The position numbers and the translations under genes are program-made. The notes beneath the pieces were generated by a model. The model saw only the letters and a program-made list of their open reading frames with translations, had not been told where the DNA came from and did no database searches. Source: Mucilaginibacter sp. (GTDB lineage: Bacteria > Bacteroidota > Bacteroidia > Sphingobacteriales > Sphingobacteriaceae). Taken from it: a stretch of DNA of 64,000 nt. Shown here piece after piece: positions 53,623-61,521 of this stretch (the stretch's first letter is position 1; the number at the start of each line of letters is the position of its first letter). The stretch spans positions 248,001 through 312,000 of the forward strand of contig NZ_JANYGQ010000033.1 of NCBI RefSeq assembly GCF_025359345.1, written 5' to 3'.

Positions 53623-54675
53623 ATGGCCAAACTTAACCTGGATAAACAAGAAAGCGAATTTTTGAACCGTGCCATACAGCACTGGGAAGATGAGCATTTG
53701 ATTGATGCCGGCGCTGCCGGTAAGCTCCGCGATTCGTATGATGTGAAAGGCTTCGACTGGATGCGGCTGGCGAAATATTCATTTTGGATAGCGCTGGCCT
53801 GCGGGTTTATAGCCGTAGGCTCGCTGATTATTGATGATAAAGTTATTGCGTGGCTAAAAAGCCTTTATTATACCCCTGATATTGTTATAAGCATAGCAAC
53901 CGGTGTTTTGGCTGCGGTGTTGTTTTATTTCGGCAGGCGCTGGGAGAAGAAATATCCTGAAAAAGTATTCAGCAATGAAGCGATAGTTTTTAGTGGGGTG
54001 CTGTCGACCGCCTGTTGTATAGCCTACCTGGGTAAAACATTTGATAACGGCTCTGGGCACTATTCACTCTTATTTTTGCTATCCATATTTGTTTACGGGG
54101 TTCTGGCGTACCGTTTGGAGTCGCGGTTGATATGGTTGTTCGCACTGGTATCGCTGGGCAGTTGGTTCGGCACCGAGACTGGCTATCAAACCCACTGGGC
54201 CGATTACTTTTTGGGGATGAATTACCCGCTGCGCTTTGTGCTGTTCGGCCTGGTTTGTTTAACCGCTATTTACCTGCTTAAGAACCGCAAATGGTTTGCG
54301 CTGTTTTGGGAGCTTACCTATGTTGTTGGCATGCTGTATATGTTTTTATCGCTTTGGATGCTGAGCGTTTTTGGCAACCTGGGCAATTTGGATACCTGGT
54401 GGCATATTAAACAAATCAGCTTATTTTATTGGGGCATTATTTCGGCGGTGGTAGCAGCTGGATTTTTACTGCTGGGCTTAAAAACCAAAGATGTCATTGC
54501 CCGCGAGTTTGGAATTACGTTCCTGCTTATTTTCATCTACACCAAATACTTCGAGTATTTTTGGGAACACACCAATAAGGCCTTGTTCTTCGCTATTTTG
54601 GGTGCTTCCTTTTGGCTGATTGGGAGAAAAGCGGAGAAGATTTGGAATTTTAGGAGCAGGGTGGTGGTTGATTGA
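53623..54675 (+). CDS. DUF2157-like polytopic membrane protein
   Basis: A 350-residue protein with a hydrophilic N-terminal part of about 50 residues (LDKQESEFLNRAIQHWEDEHLID) and about 9-10 hydrophobic segments. The N-terminal domain has the pattern found in DUF2157 membrane proteins. The remaining helices carry no motif that suggests a transported substrate. It stands alone, after a palindromic repeat. Function unknown. Confidence 0.72.
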   Translation: MAKLNLDKQESEFLNRAIQHWEDEHLIDAGAAGKLRDSYDVKGFDWMRLAKYSFWIALACGFIAVGSLIIDDKVIAWLKSLYYTPDIVISIATGVLAAVLFYFGRRWEKKYPEKVFSNEAIVFSGVLSTACCIAYLGKTFDNGSGHYSLLFLLSIFVYGVLAYRLESRLIWLFALVSLGSWFGTETGYQTHWADYFLGMNYPLRFVLFGLVCLTAIYLLKNRKWFALFWELTYVVGMLYMFLSLWMLSVFGNLGNLDTWWHIKQISLFYWGIISAVVAAGFLLLGLKTKDVIAREFGITFLLIFIYTKYFEYFWEHTNKALFFAILGASFWLIGRKAEKIWNFRSRVVVD

Positions 54676-54750
54676 AATGGATTAGGTTGATTGAGTTGAA
54701 TAAGTTGTTTGCCGCGCTAAACTAAACCTTACTCAATCCGTCAGATAGTT

Positions 54751-55188
54751 ATGATTAAAACCACGACTTTATTAACAATTTTGGCATTCGCATTAGTGCC
54801 AATTTATCAATCTAAACCCATTTATAAGCCAATCGAAAAGGACAGCATACTTATCGGTGAATGGATGATTACAGGATTTGGCAATGTCGATGATAAAGGC
54901 CGTGTATTGTGGGGGCAATGTAATGCATGTTCCCTGATAAGATTTTATAAAAATGGTCAAGGCGTAATTATAGGCGCCGAAGGTAATGGGCCAACTACAT
55001 ACCTTGCATGGTCATTAAAAAGCAGCCGGCTATCGTTTAAATTCAGCGGAAAAAAACAACGCAGTGGTTTTATAAAGGGGAACCTGAAATATATTTCAAG
55101 TTATTGTATAAAGGGGAATAAGAAAGACATTATTTTGTTAGACACCAGGCAAAATTTCGAATTGATGTTGACCAGGACGGTCGATTAA
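54751..55188 (+). CDS. Small exported lipocalin-like protein
   Basis: A 145-residue protein starting with a hydrophobic stretch (MIKTTTLLTILAFALVPIY) that looks like a signal peptide. After it IGEWMITGFG has the G-x-W start of lipocalin-like folds, and beta-strand patterns follow through FYKNGQGVI and SRLSFKFSGKK. Two cysteines lie in the short QCNACS segment. Not recognised as a named family; function unknown. Isolated between two intergenic repeats. Confidence 0.55.
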   Translation: MIKTTTLLTILAFALVPIYQSKPIYKPIEKDSILIGEWMITGFGNVDDKGRVLWGQCNACSLIRFYKNGQGVIIGAEGNGPTTYLAWSLKSSRLSFKFSGKKQRSGFIKGNLKYISSYCIKGNKKDIILLDTRQNFELMLTRTVD

Positions 55189-55207
55189 CAATTAATAAGC
55201 GAGATTA

Positions 55208-55831
55208 TTAGTGCTTAAAAAACACCAAATAAACCTGCTTCACCACCTGGTACCCTGCGAATGCAAAAAACAAAATCGCGATACTGGTATTAATCAGTTT
55301 GGTGCTTAAGGCAAATTTGCTTTGAATATATTGTGCAAACTTGGCGTACATAAACAGCGCCAAAAACGCCCCGGCGGCGGCGCCAACACTGAAAATTATT
55401 AATGCTATTTGCCCGGCTACAATCCATTCATGGGTGATCAGATAGGTGCCTGTTATCATCCAGAAGGGTATTTGCACCGGGTTTACAATACCCAGTATGA
55501 TGCCGTACCGTATACTTGCGCGCTCGGAGTAATTTGCTTTGGGTGGTTTGTTGCGGTTTATCCACGTTATAGTCCCCAGCAAGGTAAACAATACCAGCAT
55601 AATCCAATCAATTACCATATCCAGTTTAACCTGCGTGGCGAGCCATTTGGCGGCGTGCATAATAAACAAGGTGAAAAAGAATTCGACAGCGGAGAAGGAT
55701 ATGATAAACATCATGGCCTGTTTAAAGCCACGGTTGATGGTTATTTTAACGAGGGCAAGGTTAATGTTGCCAGGCGGCACATAACCGATAAAGTTTGCTA
55801 TTACACCGATGAAGAATGTTAGAAATATCAT
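55208..55831 (-). CDS. LysE-family exporter
   Basis: A 207-residue membrane protein of the LysE/RhtB type, with about 6 helices. The opening has IGYVPPGNINLALVKITINRGFKQAM, the family's P-G-x-x-N motif, and ILGIVNPVQIPFW in the middle. It exports amino acids or similar small molecules by family, but the substrate cannot be told from the sequence. It lies after lspA on the same strand, with a palindromic repeat between. Confidence 0.82.
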   Translation of the reverse strand: MIFLTFFIGVIANFIGYVPPGNINLALVKITINRGFKQAMMFIISFSAVEFFFTLFIMHAAKWLATQVKLDMVIDWIMLVLFTLLGTITWINRNKPPKANYSERASIRYGIILGIVNPVQIPFWMITGTYLITHEWIVAGQIALIIFSVGAAAGAFLALFMYAKFAQYIQSKFALSTKLINTSIAILFFAFAGYQVVKQVYLVFFKH

Positions 55832-55840
55832 TTGAAAAAT

Positions 55841-55920
55841 AGTCTTAAGTCAGGAGTCTTGAGTCGTAAGTCAAAAAGAACCAAATTTGACTCTGGACTT
55901 ACGACTCAAGACTATCGACT
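55841..55920. repeat. Palindromic AGTCTTGAGTCGTAAGTC repeat
   Basis: agtcttgagtcgtaagtc (55855-55872) pairs perfectly with gacttacgactcaagact (55896-55913), 18 bases around a 23-base loop, with extra agtc units on both sides. It fills the gap between lspA and the LysE-family gene. Confidence 0.8.
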
Positions 55921-55924
55921 AAAT

Positions 55925-56530
55925 TCAAACTTCCTCCATCTCGCTATTCGGGCTGGCCACTTCGGGCACTTCGCGCTTAAAGTAGCGTTTCTGAAATATC
56001 AGTATGGCAATTACGCCCACTGAGATAGATGCATCGGCAAGGTTAAATATCGGCTCAAAAAACTCGAAGTGCTGATTACCCCATACCGGAACCCAGGATG
56101 GATAGGTGCCTTTAAATAACGGGAAGTAAAACATATCAACTACCCGGCCTTCAAATATATGACCGTTTTGGTATAGCAGGCCATAAAAGGTGGAGTCGAT
56201 AATATTACCCAGTGCACCGGCAAATATCAGTGCAACGCACATGATGAGGCCGCGATGGTATTTATGCTTTATTAAGTGGACAAGGCCATAACCTATGCCG
56301 CAAACGGCAACTATGCGAAACAATGTGAGTGCAAGTTTGCCAACTTTGCCGCCCAGCTCCCAGCCAAAGGCCATGCCGTTGTTTTCGGTATAGCGCAGCA
56401 TACCATGCTGGCCCATAAAGTGGATTTCGGAGTTAAAATCCATATGTGTGCGTACCCAGGTTTTTATCACCTGGTCAACCAACACAATAATAGCAGCTAC
56501 AAGAAAAGGTTTTAAGTAAACCGCCTTCAT
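55925..56530 (-). CDS. lspA: Prolipoprotein signal peptidase II
   Basis: Aspartic membrane protease that cuts lipoprotein signal peptides. The 201-residue protein has four helices. The catalytic aspartates lie in GALGNIIDSTFYG and FNLADASISVG, and FYFPLFKGTYPSWVPVWG forms the usual loop. The C-terminal tail of about 20 residues is longer than usual and acidic. It is directly adjacent to the DksA-type gene (stop at 56531, ATG at 56530). Confidence 0.95.
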   Translation of the reverse strand: MKAVYLKPFLVAAIIVLVDQVIKTWVRTHMDFNSEIHFMGQHGMLRYTENNGMAFGWELGGKVGKLALTLFRIVAVCGIGYGLVHLIKHKYHRGLIMCVALIFAGALGNIIDSTFYGLLYQNGHIFEGRVVDMFYFPLFKGTYPSWVPVWGNQHFEFFEPIFNLADASISVGVIAILIFQKRYFKREVPEVASPNSEMEEV

Positions 56531-56914
56531 TTATTGCTTTAATTTTGCTTCCATACTCAAAGTAGTATGAGGTACAGCACGTAAACGCTCTTTAGGGATA
56601 AGCTTACCGGTTTCGCGGCAAACGCCATAAGTTTTGTTTTCAATGCGTACCAGGGCAGCTTCCAATTGCTCTATAAACTTTTTCTGGCGTGCAGCCAGTT
56701 GGTTTATTTGTTCCTTCTCCAGCGTAGCCGACCCATCTTCCAGGGTTTTATAAGTACCGGCAGTATCGTCGGTTCCGTTTGCGTTAGGTGAACTCAAAGA
56801 GGTTGCAAGTGCATTCAGCTCTTCTTTTGCGCTGCGTAATTTATCAAGCAGAAGCGTCTTAAATTCCTGCAGGTCTGACTCAGAGTACCTTGTTTTTTCG
56901 TTTTCTTGTTTCAT
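56531..56914 (-). CDS. DksA/TraR-family regulator lacking zinc cysteines
   Basis: A 127-residue protein of the DksA/TraR type, with an N-terminal coiled coil (SDLQEFKTLLLDKLRSAKEELNAL) and a C-terminal region YGVCRETGKLIPKERLRAVPHTTL in the place of the zinc finger. Only one cysteine remains (four expected), so the fold must be held without zinc. In other bacteria the family binds the RNA polymerase secondary channel. It lies between ileS and lspA with no gaps, so it probably is part of one transcript. Confidence 0.85.
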   Translation of the reverse strand: MKQENEKTRYSESDLQEFKTLLLDKLRSAKEELNALATSLSSPNANGTDDTAGTYKTLEDGSATLEKEQINQLAARQKKFIEQLEAALVRIENKTYGVCRETGKLIPKERLRAVPHTTLSMEAKLKQ

Positions 56915-59900
56915 TTAAATTTTACTAATAGCTATCAAAATTTCATTTCCATCAATCTCCACGGGTTCACCCTCAGTTAGCTCATTATCAAGCACAATGG
57001 TGTCTGCCAGAATTTCGGCGCAAATATAGGATAAATTATTATTTATGGCTTCCCATAAAGTTTCGTCGCATTTGACTCTAACATTTATCTTATCCGTAAC
57101 TTCAAATCCCTTCTCCTTACGCAGATTCTGTACCCGGTTTATGAACTCGCGGGAAAGTCCTTCCTGTTTCAGTTCGTCGGTTATGGTAACATCTAAAGCC
57201 ACGGTTAGTTTGCCTAAATTTGCAACTTGCCATCCCGGAACATCTTCTGCTATAATTTCAACGTCGGTCAGGTTTATCAAATGCTGGGTCGGCAGCAATA
57301 AGTCGCCATTATCTTCCAGCTTTGCAATATCATCCTGGCTTAAATTGCCTATCGCTTCTGCCACAATCTTCATATCCTTGCCAACTTTTACGCCAAGCGC
57401 TTTAAAGTTTGGTTTTATCTTCTTTTTGATAAAGCCGGCGGTATCGGTTATGTATTCAATGCCTTTTATATTGGTTTCGGATAATATCAAATCCTTAACC
57501 TGTTCAATCTGGCCTTTAAATTTTTTGTCGAGTATCGGCAGTAAAATTTTGCTCAATGGCTGCCTTACGTTGATACCTACCTTTTTACGCAGCGACAACA
57601 CCAGCGACGATATATCCTGCGCCATCTGCATGCGTTCTTCCAGTCCGGCGTTTACTAAATCTGCGTGATATTCGGGGAAGTAAGCCAGGTGGACAGATTC
57701 AAAAGCTTCTTTTTTGGTAATGCTGTTTAAATCGGTATACAAGCGCTCCGCAAAAAACGGCGCAATTGGCGACATCAATTTTGCAACGGTAGTTAAACAA
57801 GTGTACAGCGTTTGGTAGGCCGACAGCTTATCATCCGAATTATCCGAACGCCAGAAACGGCGGCGGCTTAACCGAACGTACCAGTTGCTTAAATGCGCAT
57901 CCACAAAATCCTGTATGGCGCGGGCTGCTTTAGTTGGCTCAAAATCAGCGTAAAATGCGTCCACCTCCTTGCTCAGGGTATTCAGCAGGCTGATGATCCA
58001 CTGGTCAATTTCGGGCCTGCCGGTTATTGCAATTTCTGCCTCGCTGTAAGTAAACTTATCGATGTTGGCATACATTACAAAGAATGTATACGTGTTGTAC
58101 AGTGTGCCGAAAAACTTGCGCCTTACCTCGTCAATACCGTCAGCATTAAACTTCAGGTTGTCCCATGGTGCGGCATTGCTGATCATGTACCAGCGCGGTG
58201 CGTCGGCGCCAAATTTTTCTATGGTTTCAAACGGGTCGACGCCATTACCCAGGCGTTTTGACATTTTGTTGCCATTTTTATCCAGCACCAAACCGTTCGA
58301 GATTACGTTTTTAAACGCAACGCCGCCATTGCCAACTTCGGCATTGATGGCTTTTACCTCGTCGCTGGTTTCGCTCAGCATTACCGCAATGGCATGCAGG
58401 GTGAAAAACCAGCCGCGGGTTTGGTCAACACCTTCGGCGATGAAATCGGCCGGGTAGGCATTCTTAAACGCTTCTTTATTTTCGAAAGGGAAATGCCATT
58501 GCGCATACGGCATGGCGCCGCTGTCGAACCAAACGTCAATCAGGTCGGGCTCACGGTACATTGGTGTGCCGGTTGATGAAACTAATATTACATCATCCAC
58601 ATATGGCCTGTGCAAATCGTCCAGCTTAAAGCTTTCGGGCATTAAACCAGCCTTTATCGATTTTTCAATCTCGTTATTTAAATCGGCAATCGAACCGATA
58701 CACAATTCCTCGCCGCCGTTTTCCTCGCGCCAGATAGGCAGCGGAGTGCCCCAATACCGTGAGCGCGACAAGTTCCAATCCACCAAATTTTCCAGCCAGT
58801 TGCCAAAGCGGCCTGTACCGGTTGATTCAGGTTTCCAGTTGATGGTTTTGTTGAGCGCCACCATTTTGTCCTTAACGGCAGTGGTGCGGATAAACCAGCT
58901 ATCCAGCGGGTAGTATAAAATCGGCTCGTCGCTGCGCCACGAGTGCGGGTAGCTGTGCTCGTATTTTTTTACGTCGAATGCCTTGTTTTCGGTTTTCAGC
59001 TTTATCGATATCAATACATCGGTAGCCTTAAACCCTTCAGCTTCGCGTTCTTCTTTGCTGTAATATTCTTCTTTAACATAACGACCGGCGAAATCGGTAA
59101 CCTCATCCACAAAACGGCCCTGCTTGTTTACCAGCGGTACATCTTTGCCAAACTCGTCCTTCACCATTACCGATGGCACGTTGTTTTCCTTACAGGCCCG
59201 GAAGTCGTCCGAACCAAAAACAGAGGCCGTGTGCACGATGCCGGTACCGTCTTCGGTAGTTACAAAGTCGGCAGGGATAACGCGGAAGGCGTTTTTCTCT
59301 AAGTCCTCATTGATAACGTAAGGCATCAACTGGTAATAATGCAGGCCTAAAAACTCGGAGCCTTTATAAGTGCCTTTTACTTCCCAGGGGATAATTTTAT
59401 CGCCACCTTTATAATCGGCAAACGAAGCGTTTTCGCCTTCGGCCTTAAAGTGCTTGCCCACCAAATCCTTAGCCAGTACTACCGTTACCGGTAAAAAAGT
59501 ATAGGGATTGAAGGTGCTTATTTTTACGTAGTCTATTTTTTCGCCAACGGCAAGTGCACAGTTTGCCGGGAGTGTCCACGGGGTGGTCGTCCAGGCTAAT
59601 ATGAAAAGGTCGCTGGTGATGTTTTCAAACAAAAACTCCGAATCCTTATCCCTTTTAACCTTAAACTGTGCGGTGATGGAGGTATCCTTCACCATTTTAT
59701 AGGTTCCCGGCTGGTTAAGCTCGTGCGAGCTTAGGCCGGTGCCCGATTTTGGCGAATACGGCTGAACGGTATAACCTTTGTATAATAAGCCCTTGGTATG
59801 AAACTCTTTCAGTATCCACCAAAGCGACTCGATGTATTCATTTTTGTAGGTGATGTAGGGGTTCTCCAGGTCTACCCAGTAGCCCATTTTTTCGGTAAGG

Positions 59901-60295
59901 TCGTTCCAGATGTCGGTATAGCGCATCACCTCCTTGCGGCAGGCGTCGTTATAATCCTTTACCGAAATCTTTTTGCCAATATCATCCTTGGTGATGCCCA
60001 ATGCCTTTTCAACAGCCAGCTCAATAGGCAGGCCGTGGGTGTCCCAGCCGCCTTTGCGCTTTACCTGGTAGCCCTTAATGGTTTTGTAACGGCAAAAAAT
60101 ATCCTTTATGGCACGCGCCATTACGTGGTGAATGCCGGGCATGCCATTTGCAGACGGCGGCCCCTCGTAAAAAGTATAAGGGTTTGTGGCCGGGCGACTG
60201 CTGATGCTTTTTTCAAAGATGTCGTTCTGTTTCCAGAACTCCAGTACATCCTTGCCTGTCTGCGATAAGTTTAACTGCTTATATTCCTTGTACAT
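56915..60295 (-). CDS. ileS: Isoleucyl-tRNA synthetase with swapped GxHH signature
   Basis: Charges tRNA-Ile. The 1126-residue protein starts at ATG 60295 (MYKEYKQLNLSQ); a frame to 60313 adds six residues with no family support. The class I signature HxGH is here Gly54-Ile55-His56-His57 (PGIHH), with first and third positions swapped. The other signature is KMSKR (residues 677-681). TTPWTLPANCALAVG belongs to the editing domain, and the C-terminal part extends to the usual long form of IleRS2. Synthetases with GxHH are known to be highly tolerant of mupirocin. It leads the ileS-traR/dksA-lspA cluster. Confidence 0.95.
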   Translation of the reverse strand: MYKEYKQLNLSQTGKDVLEFWKQNDIFEKSISSRPATNPYTFYEGPPSANGMPGIHHVMARAIKDIFCRYKTIKGYQVKRKGGWDTHGLPIELAVEKALGITKDDIGKKISVKDYNDACRKEVMRYTDIWNDLTEKMGYWVDLENPYITYKNEYIESLWWILKEFHTKGLLYKGYTVQPYSPKSGTGLSSHELNQPGTYKMVKDTSITAQFKVKRDKDSEFLFENITSDLFILAWTTTPWTLPANCALAVGEKIDYVKISTFNPYTFLPVTVVLAKDLVGKHFKAEGENASFADYKGGDKIIPWEVKGTYKGSEFLGLHYYQLMPYVINEDLEKNAFRVIPADFVTTEDGTGIVHTASVFGSDDFRACKENNVPSVMVKDEFGKDVPLVNKQGRFVDEVTDFAGRYVKEEYYSKEEREAEGFKATDVLISIKLKTENKAFDVKKYEHSYPHSWRSDEPILYYPLDSWFIRTTAVKDKMVALNKTINWKPESTGTGRFGNWLENLVDWNLSRSRYWGTPLPIWREENGGEELCIGSIADLNNEIEKSIKAGLMPESFKLDDLHRPYVDDVILVSSTGTPMYREPDLIDVWFDSGAMPYAQWHFPFENKEAFKNAYPADFIAEGVDQTRGWFFTLHAIAVMLSETSDEVKAINAEVGNGGVAFKNVISNGLVLDKNGNKMSKRLGNGVDPFETIEKFGADAPRWYMISNAAPWDNLKFNADGIDEVRRKFFGTLYNTYTFFVMYANIDKFTYSEAEIAITGRPEIDQWIISLLNTLSKEVDAFYADFEPTKAARAIQDFVDAHLSNWYVRLSRRRFWRSDNSDDKLSAYQTLYTCLTTVAKLMSPIAPFFAERLYTDLNSITKKEAFESVHLAYFPEYHADLVNAGLEERMQMAQDISSLVLSLRKKVGINVRQPLSKILLPILDKKFKGQIEQVKDLILSETNIKGIEYITDTAGFIKKKIKPNFKALGVKVGKDMKIVAEAIGNLSQDDIAKLEDNGDLLLPTQHLINLTDVEIIAEDVPGWQVANLGKLTVALDVTITDELKQEGLSREFINRVQNLRKEKGFEVTDKINVRVKCDETLWEAINNNLSYICAEILADTIVLDNELTEGEPVEIDGNEILIAISKI

Positions 60296-60313
60296 CAGTA
60301 AATTCCACCTCAA

Positions 60314-61045
60314 TTTTTAGAGGTTGCAAAAATAGGGAATTTTGTGGAAAATAGTATGATAATAAGCATTATTTGGCGGTTTGGATGTTGAAATGACGTA
60401 AAGATTGGTTTGGTGTGTACAGGTACTCAATACAAGAAATGGCTACCGGGTGTCATGCCGAGGCACAAGCCTGTCCTGAGTTTATCGAAGGGAAGCATGA
60501 GCGCAGTGGCCTTTACGCCTTACTAAGCACGCGCACAATGACGTCCGGGTAGCTTTGAATTTTTATTCCTTCTTAGAACTTAATGTTCACCCGCTCAATT
60601 GCCGCGGTGGCTGTTACTTTTTTCTTGATAAAAAAGTAACCAAAAAATCAAGTCAGCAGAAATGCTTCTTTGCGCACTAGGCCTCTCACGCACAAAGCCG
60701 AAAAAACTGCGGGCTGGAATCTTTTTGCCGGATGACCCGTTCTGGCGCAGACCCTGTAATGCAAAAATTTCCTATGCCCTGCCCGGCGCTTTAGGCCTGC
60801 AGTTTTTTCGGCTTTTGCCCGAAGCTTCTCTGCTGACGGAAACCCACAAAGGTATGGATAAGTAGGTGAGGTTTGTTATTGGTAATCAGTAGCTTACGAT
60901 TATATCGTTACAAGGCATATCCCTTCGAGTACCTCAGGGTGACATGCCGACGCACGTTCGATAAATGTGCTTATCAACTATCAAAAAATATTCTTACCTT
61001 CAAAAACCTGAAAATCAATTTATAAAACTTAAACTTTAACACATT
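60314..61045. other. 732-base noncoding region with several palindromic elements
   Basis: No protein gene is supported here. A tight hairpin lies at 60613-60640 (gttactttttt / aaaaaagtaac, 6-base loop). A large imperfect palindrome spans 60652-60837: inner arms aaagccgaaaaaactgcgggc (60694-60714) and 60795-60815 pair with one mismatch, and outer arms gtcagcaga and tctgctgac flank them. Separate matches of the type CCTGAGTTTATCGAAGGG and CCCTTCGAGTACCTCAGGG (60470-60500 and 60930-60950) point to another dispersed repeat pair. A 67-codon frame inside (60662-60865) is likely repeat. Confidence 0.7.
60327..60334 (-). promoter_or_regulatory. TAnnTTTG -7 element for ileS
   Basis: The minus strand reads TATTTTTG, a match to TAnnTTTG, about 32 bases before ATG 60295. 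A small stem (ACCTC/GAGGT) lies in the leader, but it is too small to call a regulator. Confidence 0.45.
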
Positions 61046-61363
61046 ATGGGAGGTCTTGGCGCACCTGAAATTATTTTAATCTTAATTGTATTTGGAGGTT
61101 GGTTTGGCTTTGCTGCGTGGGGATACTATGCAGGGGCGAAACGCACTATTGGTTCAGCGGGCGGTTTATTATTAGGCTTGTTCCTGGGTATTATAGGTAT
61201 ACTGATAGTATACTGCACCCGCAAGATAGAGGACCAGCAGTTTTACGGTTTTCCACCCCAGTCTGCTGCGGATGAACTGCAGAAATATAAGCAGCTATTG
61301 GATAGCGGAGCGATAACGGAAGCGGAGTATAATTATAAGAAAGCGCAGATATTGGGGAGGTGA
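61046..61363 (+). CDS. Small membrane protein with SHOCT domain
   Basis: A 105-residue protein with one or two hydrophobic segments (IILILIVFGGWFGFAAWGYYAG and GLLLGLFLGIIGILIVYC), then a C-terminal SHOCT-type helix-turn motif (ADELQKYKQLLDSGAITEAEYNYKKAQIL). SHOCT domains are short oligomerisation or tethering units in membrane and stress proteins. The role is unknown. It precedes the AT-rich ATPase gene after 158 bases. Confidence 0.72.
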   Translation: MGGLGAPEIILILIVFGGWFGFAAWGYYAGAKRTIGSAGGLLLGLFLGIIGILIVYCTRKIEDQQFYGFPPQSAADELQKYKQLLDSGAITEAEYNYKKAQILGR

Positions 61364-61521
61364 ATTTTTGGTCGACTGACTTTAAGATTACACTTTATCA
61401 ACGTCGGTTTGTGACGATTAACAGGCATCTTTTATAAAACTCTGTCAAGATTACCTTAACGCGGGCTTACTTGAACGAACGCATAGTTGCTTTTAGGTAT
61501 CATTATTAAAAAAAAATATAA

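Noticed and set aside
60296..60313. Six-residue extension of IleRS
   Set aside because: No family support; MYKEYKQLNLSQ is the usual start.
60662..60865. 67-codon plus-strand frame
   Set aside because: It lies within a palindromic element with paired arms and its residues show no recognised family.
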